Shown one piece after another: positions 1 through 5,896 of a DNA stretch of 6,133 bases. Origin of the DNA: Anaerolineae bacterium (GTDB lineage: Bacteria; Chloroflexota; Anaerolineae; UBA1429). Both the position numbers and the translations under genes were made by a program. The notes below the pieces were generated by a model that searched no databases, was not told the origin of the DNA, and was given only the letters and a program-made list of their open reading frames with translations. The stretch covers positions 1 to 6,133 of the forward strand of contig JAFGLK010000481.1 in NCBI GenBank assembly GCA_016928125.1, written 5' to 3'. Position 1 is the first letter of the stretch, and the number at the start of each line of letters is the position of its first letter.

Positions 1-572
1 GTCGTGTCGGCCCAGGCGCGATAGTGATGTAGGCTCTGCTGGTAGATCGAGTCGAGCACCCTGCCAAAGCGCCGCTGGTCTGAGGCCGCCATCAGGAGCA
101 TGTCCCAGCCAAAGACCGCGATGGCGCCCGAGATGAGTGTGCGATAGTAGCCTCCAGTGTAGACCTGCTCCGGATACCGGCGCCGCGCCTCGTCGTAGCA
201 GGCCTGATAGTAGGCCACCAGCCGATCATAGTCGGTGAGGCCATACTCGGCCACCGCGTCAAAGGCCCAGGCCTCCTCCACCGTCCTGAAGGGACAGACC
301 TGGGGCTGGCGCCGATCGGTGCCGCCCTCGAGGAAATCGGAATGGCCCATGTCGGTGGTGCGGCCGCGCTCCTCCCACGGCTCCGGGCCGTTGTTGGTGG
401 ACCAGATGAAATCGTACTCCCACAGGCGGTAGAACGCCGCCGTCTGGTCGGGATGGTCATCGGGCAGGCCCGTGACAGCGCGCTTGAGCGCTGCGTTGCT
501 GCAGTACTCGGTGTGCGCCAGGCGCGGCGTCGGCCGCAGGTGGAGGGCGTCGATGCCGATCTGATAGCTCAT
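1..572 (-). CDS. URO-D family protein, divergent N-terminal type (3' end off window)
   Basis: This is the first 190 residues of a protein whose C-terminus lies beyond the left edge. I read it as a uroporphyrinogen-decarboxylase (URO-D) superfamily TIM barrel, most likely cytosolic and not a true HemE. It lacks the usual opening (…R..aal…PDR.P…) and instead starts MSYQIGIDALHLRPTPRLAH followed by TEYCSN (residues 21-26). Later landmarks are a W-E-Y-D-F-I-W-S-T-N stretch (51-60), DMGHSDF (74-80), TGGYYRTLISGAI (139-151) and FGWDMLLMAA (154-163). From memory these are typical of a conserved but uncharacterised URO-D subfamily. The start at 570-572 is preceded by AAGGCAGG and gives the family's typical N-terminus. 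It is the last visible gene of the leftward cluster, 91 nt after the enolase-superfamily gene. The part that would carry the barrel's C-terminal active-site residues is missing, so catalytic competence cannot be judged. Reaction unknown; family membership fairly sure. Confidence 0.8.
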   Translation of the reverse strand, partial: MSYQIGIDALHLRPTPRLAHTEYCSNAALKRAVTGLPDDHPDQTAAFYRLWEYDFIWSTNNGPEPWEERGRTTDMGHSDFLEGGTDRRQPQVCPFRTVEEAWAFDAVAEYGLTDYDRLVAYYQACYDEARRRYPEQVYTGGYYRTLISGAIAVFGWDMLLMAASDQRRFGRVLDSIYQQSLHHYRAWADT

Positions 573-627
573 TGCCTGCCTTGATTCATGTAGCGTGTCA
601 GCGGTCCGCCTGAGCAGATGGATGCCC

Positions 628-651
628 GGCGGCGGGGCCGGCCCCACCGCC
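628..651. repeat. GC-rich inverted repeat between two cistrons
   Basis: GGCGG (628-632) pairs with CCGCC (647-651) around a single C/A mismatch and the perfect 12-bp palindrome GGGGCCGGCCCC (634-645). It lies between the stop of the enolase-superfamily gene (664) and the start of the next leftward gene (572). In the leftward transcript it would fold into a strong hairpin, but no T-run follows it. An intercistronic stabilising or attenuating hairpin therefore fits better than a classical terminator. Such palindromes are not rare in GC-rich DNA. Confidence 0.45.
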
Positions 652-663
652 AGGCGCGAACGG

Positions 664-1788
664 CTAGACGCGGTGCGCGTGGATATAGTCCCAGTCGAAA
701 TCCTGGCTCAGGCCCGGCGCCTGGGGCATGTGGATATAGCCCTCGGCGTCCACGTCGTCCACCCGCGTCGCGAGCCAGGGCTGGGCGGCCTCATAGTCGT
801 AGAGCGGGTGAAGCAGGCCGCGCTCATAGTACTCGCCCGGGATGCCCATGGCGCCCAAGCCATGCAGATTGGCGTGTCCGCCGCCATGCACCTCCATGGC
901 CACGCCGTGCGCCTCGCACAGATGGATGCATTTCATCATGGGGGACAGGCCGCCCAAGCCCACGTCATAGCGGCTGATGTCGCTGGCGTGATTCACGATC
1001 CACTCGGCGCGATTGTAAAACAGGCCGCCGGCGGTCTCGGGCCCCACCACCGGGATGTCGAGCTGCTCCGTCAGCCAGATGTACGACGACATGCTGTGCT
1101 CGCACATCGGCTCCTCGAACCAGTGGTAATCCAACTCCTCCAGAGCGCGGCCGATGTAGAGCGACTCGGCGCGAGAATAGTCGTGGTTGCAGTCCAGCAT
1201 CAGGTGGATGTCGGGGCCGACTCGCTCCCTGACGGCGGCGCAGGCGGCTACGTCATGTTTGGGATCGGGCCCCAAGGGCGCCATCCAGGTATGCAGCTTG
1301 AAGGCCCTGTAGCCCTGGGCCACGCAGGCCTCGGCAAAGTCGGCATAGGCCTCGGGCGTGTTCAGCCCGCCTGGGATATCGTCGCCGCACATGGTGCTGG
1401 CATAGGCGGGCACCTTGTCCCGATACGCACCCAGCAGCTTGTACACCGGCAGCTTGGCGTGCTTGCCCGCCAGGTCCCACAGCGCCAGATCGATGGCCCC
1501 TATAGCGCGGTCGTGCAGCACGGCGCTCTGCATGCGCTGCCATTGGCGCAGCCGCTGCCAGATGCGCTCGCGGTAGAGCGGGTCCTCGCCAACCAGCAGA
1601 TGGCGCGCCGTGGCCATCATGGCGGCCGAGCCGCCCATGGCGACCCCATCCAGGCCCTCGTCGGTCAGGATGCGAAAGAGGCTGCCGGTGGCCTCATGCT
1701 CCGGGCCCGGGTGGCCGTGCCCCTCGGCGTCGCGCATCTGGCGCGAGGTGTAGGTGAAACGGATCAGTTCGATAGCGGTGATCTTCAT
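664..1788 (-). CDS. Mandelate racemase/muconate lactonizing enzyme family protein (putative sugar-acid dehydratase)
   Basis: This 374-residue protein has the usual length for the enolase superfamily: an N-terminal capping domain (about 1-120) and a C-terminal barrel. Expected Mg2+ ligands are D199 (in MLDCN), E225 (in WFEEP) and E251 (in VVGPET). An Asp-His dyad like D270/H297 of mandelate racemase is visible as D275 (RYDVGLGG) and H301 (EVHGGG), with E319 (GEYYE) as the likely further acid. The second-strand motif is K164-L-H166, where many mandelate-racemase-type acid-sugar dehydratases have K-x-K. Family knowledge says these enzymes abstract the alpha-proton of a carboxylate and racemise or dehydrate it. 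Dehydration of an aldonate or aldarate to a 2-keto-3-deoxy acid is my inference, supported by the HpaI-type aldolase three genes upstream in the transcript order. The start at 1788 has an excellent GAGGAGG site 5 nt upstream and lies 24 nt after the preceding gene's stop, so the two are surely co-transcribed. Substrate unknown. Confidence 0.93.
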   Translation of the reverse strand: MKITAIELIRFTYTSRQMRDAEGHGHPGPEHEATGSLFRILTDEGLDGVAMGGSAAMMATARHLLVGEDPLYRERIWQRLRQWQRMQSAVLHDRAIGAIDLALWDLAGKHAKLPVYKLLGAYRDKVPAYASTMCGDDIPGGLNTPEAYADFAEACVAQGYRAFKLHTWMAPLGPDPKHDVAACAAVRERVGPDIHLMLDCNHDYSRAESLYIGRALEELDYHWFEEPMCEHSMSSYIWLTEQLDIPVVGPETAGGLFYNRAEWIVNHASDISRYDVGLGGLSPMMKCIHLCEAHGVAMEVHGGGHANLHGLGAMGIPGEYYERGLLHPLYDYEAAQPWLATRVDDVDAEGYIHMPQAPGLSQDFDWDYIHAHRV

Positions 1789-1812
1789 GCTGCCTCCTCA
1801 GGCAAGCGGGCC

Positions 1813-2934
1813 TCAGCCCGGCAGGGGATAGTCGCCGTGTTCGCGCACATAGTCGCTGACCCAGGCCACGCGCTCGATCAGCGAGTCGGGCATGACGTTG
1901 TCGGCGGCACCCAAGATCACCGCGTCGCCGGGGGCCAGCACTTTGAACATGTGGCGGACATAGTCGCGGAAATCGTCCTCTGGCACGTTGGGCGAAAAGA
2001 GCGCGCAGGGGATGCAACCCCACAGGATCATGCGTGTGCCCCACACCTCGCGGGCGCGCTCCAGCGTGAGTGGCACCATGGGCGCGGTCACAAAGCACTC
2101 GACCATGTCCCAACCGGCGCGCTCGATCTGCTCCAGAATCTGCGACGTGTCGTTGTCGGCGTGCATGGCCACCGAGATGCCCTTCTCGTGCACGCGCGGC
2201 ATGAACTCGGCATAGTACGGGATGATGTACTTCTCAAAGAGACGAGGCGGCGTGAACTGCGAGGATAGATGTACGCCGTGCAACACAAGCCTGGCCGGCG
2301 ACTCGGCCATCACCGGCCACATCCGCTCCCGTTCCACCTCCCACATCAGTGCGAGGAGATGCTCGACCTCGTCGGGGAAGTCTGCCAATTGATAGAACGC
2401 GTTCTCGTAACCCGCCAGGTTGAGCGCCCAGTTGTGGAAGGGGACATCGCCGATACCCACCATGGGCAGGCCGTCGCCGCCGATCTCGGCGTCATAGGCG
2501 TGATAGGCCTCATAGGCGGGGGCCCAATGGGTGTGCTCGACGATCCACTCCCAGACCCGATAGTCCTTGGGCTCCTTGAGTGGATACTCCTCGACGCGCC
2601 CCGGCAAACCGGTGGCGTCTAGTTCGGCCGAAAAGTGGGTCACATTGCGCACGCTGCCCACCGGCGTGTGGTAGCTGAGGATGCGCTTGCCGCCCTCCTC
2701 GCTCTGCACGATCTCGACGCCATCATACTCGACCTGGAACACTTTGCCGTCTCGAGCGGGCGTGCCCACGTCCAGGGCATGCTCGATCTCGCGCAGGCTC
2801 ATATCCGCCCACTCTGCGGGCAAGGTGCCCGCCAGCCGCTTGGCGTCATACCAAAGCAACAGGCGCGGAATCCACGGGATGCGATCAGGGGGTCTGTGAT
2901 CCAGGATGGCCAGCAGGCGCTCACGGTTGTTCAT
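1813..2934 (-). CDS. Uroporphyrinogen decarboxylase (URO-D) family protein
   Basis: This 373-residue protein has a canonical URO-D family start, MNNRERLLAILDHRPPDRIP, and a complete barrel. The H-x-D element typical of the non-HemE branch is at H258-A-D260 (MHADND), where many relatives have HSDG. It is followed by AGWDMVEC (273-280), and the C-terminal loop is GAADNVMPDS (342-351). The methyltransferases of this family (MtaA, MtbA, CmuA) bind zinc through an H-x-C pair and a later Cys. Here the second position is Asp and the late loop has no Cys, so a classical methylcobalamin:CoM methyltransferase is unlikely. It is also not an obvious heme-pathway enzyme, because no heme genes are nearby. 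GAGGAG lies about 9 nt before the ATG at 2932-2934, supporting the start. It lies 115 nt after the aldolase gene and 24 nt before the enolase-superfamily gene, suggesting a shared pathway. The reaction cannot be assigned. Confidence 0.9.
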   Translation of the reverse strand: MNNRERLLAILDHRPPDRIPWIPRLLLWYDAKRLAGTLPAEWADMSLREIEHALDVGTPARDGKVFQVEYDGVEIVQSEEGGKRILSYHTPVGSVRNVTHFSAELDATGLPGRVEEYPLKEPKDYRVWEWIVEHTHWAPAYEAYHAYDAEIGGDGLPMVGIGDVPFHNWALNLAGYENAFYQLADFPDEVEHLLALMWEVERERMWPVMAESPARLVLHGVHLSSQFTPPRLFEKYIIPYYAEFMPRVHEKGISVAMHADNDTSQILEQIERAGWDMVECFVTAPMVPLTLERAREVWGTRMILWGCIPCALFSPNVPEDDFRDYVRHMFKVLAPGDAVILGAADNVMPDSLIERVAWVSDYVREHGDYPLPG

Positions 2935-3049
2935 CGCTTGGCTCCTCGCTCAGTCGGTTTCAAAACGCAGTTTGGTTGACGGTCACGGATGCTCGCTCGC
3001 CGCGGGCGACACGGCGGAGTGGCCTCGTCTCTGCGTGGCGTGCGCCGTC

Positions 3050-3817
3050 CTAGGCGCCTCGGGTGTCGCGCACCAGTTGCTGGCAGGCGTTGGCAAAGAT
3101 GCCCACATCCACGCCCAGCGAGATGTACTGCATGCCCAGCGCCATCCAGCGCTTGGCGGTCTCGGCGTCGCCCGCATAGGTGCCCGCCGCCTTGCCCGCG
3201 TCGCGGATCTTGCCCACCGCCTCCTCCATCCCCTTGACCACGCGCGGATCGTTGATCTGGCCGGGGATGCCGAACGACTGGGAGAGGTCATACGGTCCCA
3301 GGAAGACGGCATCGATGTGGGGCACGGTGATGATCTCCTCCAGGTTCTGCAGGCCGCGCACCCCCTCGATATGGATGATCACCATCTGCTCTTCGTTCAG
3401 CCGGTCGGCATAGCCCTGCACGCCGTACATGGCCCAGTCGCCAGCGCGAGTGTAGAACGAGAGGCCGCGCATGCCCAAGGGGGCATACTTGGCGCTGTGC
3501 ACTACCGTCTCGGCCTGCTCCCGCGTCTCGATCTGGGGCACCTGCACGCCCGCCGAGCCGATATCCAACGCCCGCTGGATCTGGGGACCGTCGTTCTTGC
3601 GCACGCGCACGATGGGGCTCATCCCCGCGCTCTGGGCGGCTCGACAGAGATCCTCGGCCGTCTCCACCGAGATGGGGCCATGCTCCAGGTCCACGATCAC
3701 GAAGTCAAAGCCCGCCATGCCGGCGATCTCGACAAAGCTGGGCCCGCTGTAGCACATAAACGGGCCTAACACGGCCTCGCCGCGCTGGAGTTTGCGTTTC
3801 AGCGTGTTCTCGTACAT
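3050..3817 (-). CDS. HpcH/HpaI family aldolase (2-keto-3-deoxy acid aldolase type)
   Basis: This 255-residue protein is a typical full-length class II metal-dependent aldolase of the HpaI/GarL/RhmA family. The diagnostic parts are present. D43-L-E45-H46 (FVIVDLEHGP) holds the catalytic His. R71 (in SPIVRV) is the transition-state-stabilising Arg. The substrate loop is GMRGLSFYTR (115-124). Metal ligands are E151 (IIHIEG) and D177 (LGPYDLS). Enzymes of this family cleave 4-hydroxy-2-ketoacids, such as 2-keto-3-deoxy-glucarate or -rhamnonate, to pyruvate and an aldehyde. Which substrate applies here is not readable from sequence. The ATG at 3815-3817 follows AAAGGAT at a good distance. It is the first gene of the leftward unit, directly behind the promoter at 3887-3915, and precedes a URO-D protein and an enolase-superfamily dehydratase. 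The latter is a natural supplier of its substrate (inference). Confidence 0.95.
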   Translation of the reverse strand: MYENTLKRKLQRGEAVLGPFMCYSGPSFVEIAGMAGFDFVIVDLEHGPISVETAEDLCRAAQSAGMSPIVRVRKNDGPQIQRALDIGSAGVQVPQIETREQAETVVHSAKYAPLGMRGLSFYTRAGDWAMYGVQGYADRLNEEQMVIIHIEGVRGLQNLEEIITVPHIDAVFLGPYDLSQSFGIPGQINDPRVVKGMEEAVGKIRDAGKAAGTYAGDAETAKRWMALGMQYISLGVDVGIFANACQQLVRDTRGA

Positions 3818-3850
3818 GACATCATCCTTTCCGCCTCTCGCGGTGTGTTA

Positions 3851-3869
3851 GCCCTGGCATAGTCAGGGC
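3851..3869. repeat. Inverted repeat in the leader of the leftward unit
   Basis: GCCCTG (3851-3856) and CAGGGC (3864-3869) form a perfect 6-bp inverted repeat around a 7-nt loop. It sits between the predicted leftward start point (about 3880) and the aldolase start codon, so it could be an operator just downstream of the promoter or a leader hairpin. The left arm overlaps GGCATAG (3856-3862), which is itself the inverse of CTATGCC (3890-3896) at the leftward -10 box. Repeats this short also arise by chance. Confidence 0.35.
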
Positions 3870-3886
3870 GACTGGTTTCCGTGGCG

Positions 3887-3915
3887 AGTCTATGCCGAAC
3901 CCGGCCGGGCGTCAA
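3887..3915 (-). promoter_or_regulatory. Sigma70-like promoter for the leftward aldolase unit
   Basis: Read on the minus strand, TTGACG (3915-3910, 5 of 6 to consensus) is followed after exactly 17 nt by TAGACT (3892-3887, 4 of 6). The predicted start is near 3880, leaving a leader of about 63 nt before the aldolase ATG. The spacer contains the perfect 10-bp palindrome CCCGGCCGGG (3900-3909), a possible operator. The prediction is by motif only, but spacing and position directly upstream of the first gene are ideal. Confidence 0.65.
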
Positions 3916-3916
3916 C

Positions 3917-3945
3917 TTGATTTTCGCCCCGGCTTGGTCTAGGAT
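3917..3945 (+). promoter_or_regulatory. Sigma70-like promoter for the rightward isomerase unit
   Basis: TTGATT (3917-3922, 4 of 6 to consensus) and TAGGAT (3940-3945, 4 of 6) are separated by exactly 17 nt. The start would fall near 3952, giving a leader of about 60 nt before the ATG at 4012. The -35 box lies one base away from the -35 box of the opposite promoter, so the two form the symmetric element TCAAcTTGA (3912-3920). RNA polymerase binding at one would probably interfere with the other. Confidence 0.55.
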
Positions 3946-3996
3946 GCTGCCATCGAACCGGGTCATCTCCGCCCTTTGCTGGTGCATGTCGCCTGT

Positions 3997-4005
3997 ACGG
4001 AGGGG
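3997..4005 (+). promoter_or_regulatory. Ribosome binding site that fixes the isomerase start
   Basis: ACGGAGGGG ends 6 nt before the ATG at 4012. An in-frame TTG at 3976 would add 12 residues but has no comparable site upstream, and it would give an N-terminus unlike the family, in which the first barrel strand (KLSYLM) begins almost at residue 1. The ATG at 4012 is therefore preferred. Confidence 0.8.
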
Positions 4006-4011
4006 TTCGCC

Positions 4012-4872
4012 ATGAAGTTGTCCTATCTGATGCCGCTCTCCGCCGAGAACATCGCCACGGCCGCCCGACTGGGCTACGATGGCCTGGAGGCGAACGTGGG
4101 CTGGCTCGACAAGCCGACGCTCGCCGAGTTGGAGGCCAACCTGGATCCGCTGCGCGACGCGCTCAAGGAGCACGACCTGGTTATCACGGCGGTGTCCATC
4201 CTCGGCGGCACCCTCGAGGTTCCCTTCGAGGACGCCGTGGCCTACTATGGGCGGGCGATAGCCTTGGCCCAGAGGCTGGGTTGTTCGGTGATCGCGGGCT
4301 TCACGGGGCGCGACAACAGCCTGACCGTGGACGAGAATCTGCCGGCCTTTGAGCGCTACTTTACGCGCATCGCGGCCATGGCGGCAGACCGCGGCGTGCG
4401 CGTCGCCCTCGAGCCCTGGCCGGGCAATGTGGTCGGCCACGGCCCCTATCGCTGGCGCAACTTGGCCACCACCCCCGAGCTATGGGATCGCCTCTTCGAC
4501 GTCGTGCCGAGCCCTGCTCTGGGCCTGGAATACGATCCCTCCCATCTGGTCTGGCAGGGGATCGATCATCTGGCCGCCATTCGCAGCCACGCCGAGCGCA
4601 TTCACCACGTGCACGCCAAAGACATCGTCATCGACCAGGCGCTGCTGAGCCGCGTGGGCGTGCATGGGCGCGGCTGGTGGCGCTTTGTGCTGCCCGGGCT
4701 CGGATGCATCAACTGGGATGCGGTGCTCAGCACCTTGCGAGGCAGCGGCTACAATGGCGGCGTGGCTGTGGAGCACGAGGACCGCGACTATGCCGGGCGG
4801 CGCTGGAACGAGGGCCTTGCCATCGCCCTCAAGACCTTACGCCCGCTGGTGGATGCCTACTCAGGACGATAG
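4012..4872 (+). CDS. Sugar phosphate isomerase/epimerase family protein (xylose isomerase-like TIM barrel)
   Basis: This 286-residue protein is of normal size for the AP-endonuclease-2/xylose-isomerase-like TIM-barrel family. It opens directly with strand 1 (MKLSYLMPLS) and LGYDGLEANV (20-29). Metal-binding landmarks occur in the expected order: E134 (VALEPWPGN), D175 with H178 (EYDPSHL), H201 (HHVHAKD, 198-204) and E254 (VAVEHED). Relatives include sugar isomerases and epimerases, myo-inosose dehydratase/isomerase (IolE/IolI) and hydroxypyruvate isomerase. None is identifiable here, so the exact reaction stays open. It is transcribed away from the aldolase/dehydratase cluster from a promoter whose -35 region touches theirs, which suggests joint control and perhaps a shared substrate. 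The next gene begins within about 5-23 nt of its stop, so the two probably form one transcript. Confidence 0.92.
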   Translation: MKLSYLMPLSAENIATAARLGYDGLEANVGWLDKPTLAELEANLDPLRDALKEHDLVITAVSILGGTLEVPFEDAVAYYGRAIALAQRLGCSVIAGFTGRDNSLTVDENLPAFERYFTRIAAMAADRGVRVALEPWPGNVVGHGPYRWRNLATTPELWDRLFDVVPSPALGLEYDPSHLVWQGIDHLAAIRSHAERIHHVHAKDIVIDQALLSRVGVHGRGWWRFVLPGLGCINWDAVLSTLRGSGYNGGVAVEHEDRDYAGRRWNEGLAIALKTLRPLVDAYSGR

Positions 4873-4895
4873 ACGCTGTGGAGACGCGCTGGCGC

Positions 4896-5819
4896 ATGCT
4901 CAGATCCGCCTGGTTGCCCTTGCGGCGGGCCATGACCCTGGTGGTGGCCGCCCTGGGCCTGGCCCTGCTTGGCTTGGGCTGCGCGGTCGCGTTTGAGCTG
5001 ACCGCGAGTGCGCGGGACGATCCATTGGGCGTGCGCGCCATGGGTGTGGGCATGTTCGTGCTGCCGGTCGTCGCTCTGGTGCTCATCATCGCCTCCTTTG
5101 TGGAGCGGCGGGCCGCGCCGCGCGCGCTGATCTGGCTGCTGGTCTCTGGAGCCGTCCTCCTGGCTGGCCTGATGCTGGCCATCGCCATGGCGCTCGATCC
5201 CGATGCCGGCCCCACCACCGGAGGCGTGGCGTTCGCGCTGTTCTGCGCGCCGGCCGCCTTCCTGCCCGCCCTCCCCGCGCTTTTCTTCGTGCTCAAAGCT
5301 CGCCCCGAGCTTCAGGCCACGCTCCGTGCGCAGCGCCAGGAGCGCATACGCGCCCTGCTGGCCTCGCGTGGCATGCTCAGGCTGCCCACGCTGGCCGCTG
5401 AGTTGGCCTGCCGCGAGGAGGAGGCCGTGGCGCTGGTGCACGAACTGCTCGAACGCGGCGAGCTGCAGGGCGAGCTCTATCGGGAGCATGGTCTGCTCTA
5501 TGAGCCGACGACCTTGGCGGGCTTGCAGCGTAGGTTGTTGGGCCTGATCCGTACGCGCGGCCAGGCGCAAGTAGACGAACTGGCCGCCGAGCTCGGGGTG
5601 CCGCTGGGCCTTCTGCAAGAGTGGCTCTATGAGTTGGTGCGGCGGGGAAGGTTCAGCGGCTATGTCCAGTGGGACGACGGCCTGCTCTACTCCGCCGAGG
5701 CCGGGGCACTGCGCAAGGGCGGCGTCTGCCCGCGTTGCGGCGGCCGCCTGAGCCTGGCGGGCAAGGGGATCATGGCGTGTGAATACTGCGGTGCCGAGAT
5801 CTTTGGCTCGGAACCCTAG
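4896..5819 (+). CDS. Membrane protein with four TM segments, tandem winged helices and C-terminal zinc ribbon
   Basis: I recognise no named family; the description is from the 307-residue sequence. Four hydrophobic segments lie at about 14-35, 50-69, 77-100 and 110-133. Positive charges at the N-terminus, in the 70-76 loop and after 134 place both ends in the cytoplasm. The rest is a clear internal duplication of a winged-helix-like unit, about 149-202 and 212-266. Both copies share an RG turn, LAAEL, a helix of the type L.EL..RG and a G….GLLY wing. The end is a zinc ribbon with C278-x-x-C281 and C295-x-x-C298. A membrane-tethered DNA- or protein-binding regulator or adaptor is a reasonable inference. 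GTG at 4878, 5 nt after the isomerase stop, would add six residues. Both starts have a weak purine site 11 nt upstream, so I prefer the ATG but cannot exclude the GTG. Probably co-transcribed with the isomerase and ended by the terminator at 5841. Confidence 0.82.
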   Translation: MLRSAWLPLRRAMTLVVAALGLALLGLGCAVAFELTASARDDPLGVRAMGVGMFVLPVVALVLIIASFVERRAAPRALIWLLVSGAVLLAGLMLAIAMALDPDAGPTTGGVAFALFCAPAAFLPALPALFFVLKARPELQATLRAQRQERIRALLASRGMLRLPTLAAELACREEEAVALVHELLERGELQGELYREHGLLYEPTTLAGLQRRLLGLIRTRGQAQVDELAAELGVPLGLLQEWLYELVRRGRFSGYVQWDDGLLYSAEAGALRKGGVCPRCGGRLSLAGKGIMACEYCGAEIFGSEP

Positions 5820-5840
5820 GCGCGCAGACTCTTAGACAGA

Positions 5841-5872
5841 AGAGATCGGGCAGGATATCCTACCCGATCTCT
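5841..5872. terminator. Palindromic, probably bidirectional terminator
   Basis: AGAGATCGGG (5841-5850) pairs perfectly with CCCGATCTCT (5863-5872), and the interior AGGATATCCT (5852-5861) is itself a palindrome. The whole 32 bp is symmetric apart from one C/A mismatch pair (5851/5862). It starts 21 nt after the stop of the plus-strand membrane protein and 24 nt beyond the stop of the convergent minus-strand gene. The plus-strand trailer is only GTTT, so the U-tract is weak. The stem strength and position between convergent genes make termination from both sides likely. Confidence 0.75.
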
Positions 5873-5896
5873 GTTTCGTCGTGCGGCTGGGCCGTC

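Noticed and set aside
595..2268. A 557-codon open frame on the plus strand
   Set aside because: It lies antisense to the enolase-superfamily and URO-D genes, both of which have clear family motifs and ribosome binding sites. Its translation is rich in H, V, A and G with no recognisable domain, as expected for a shadow frame in GC-rich DNA.
2997..3009. Short inverted repeat TCGCC/GGCGA in the 115-nt gap after the aldolase gene
   Set aside because: It has 5-bp arms with a 3-nt loop and no T-run. Too weak in GC-rich DNA to call a terminator, and no convincing promoter was found in the gap.
2906..3769. A 287-codon plus-strand open frame over the aldolase gene
   Set aside because: The opposite strand encodes a complete HpaI-family aldolase with all catalytic residues; this frame shows no domain and is a codon-bias shadow.
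3799..4440. A 213-codon minus-strand open frame spanning the divergent promoter region
   Set aside because: It overlaps both the promoters and the isomerase gene in antisense, and its translation resembles no family.
4482..4877. Upstream extension of the membrane-protein frame into the isomerase gene
   Set aside because: The frame is open by chance inside the isomerase gene; this part is Arg/Ala/Gly-rich without domains, and suitable starts exist at 4878 and 4896 after the isomerase stop.
4857..5618. A 253-codon minus-strand open frame rich in Q, G, R and H
   Set aside because: It is antisense to the membrane/winged-helix gene, which has consistent membrane topology, an internal duplication and a zinc ribbon; the antisense translation is low in complexity.
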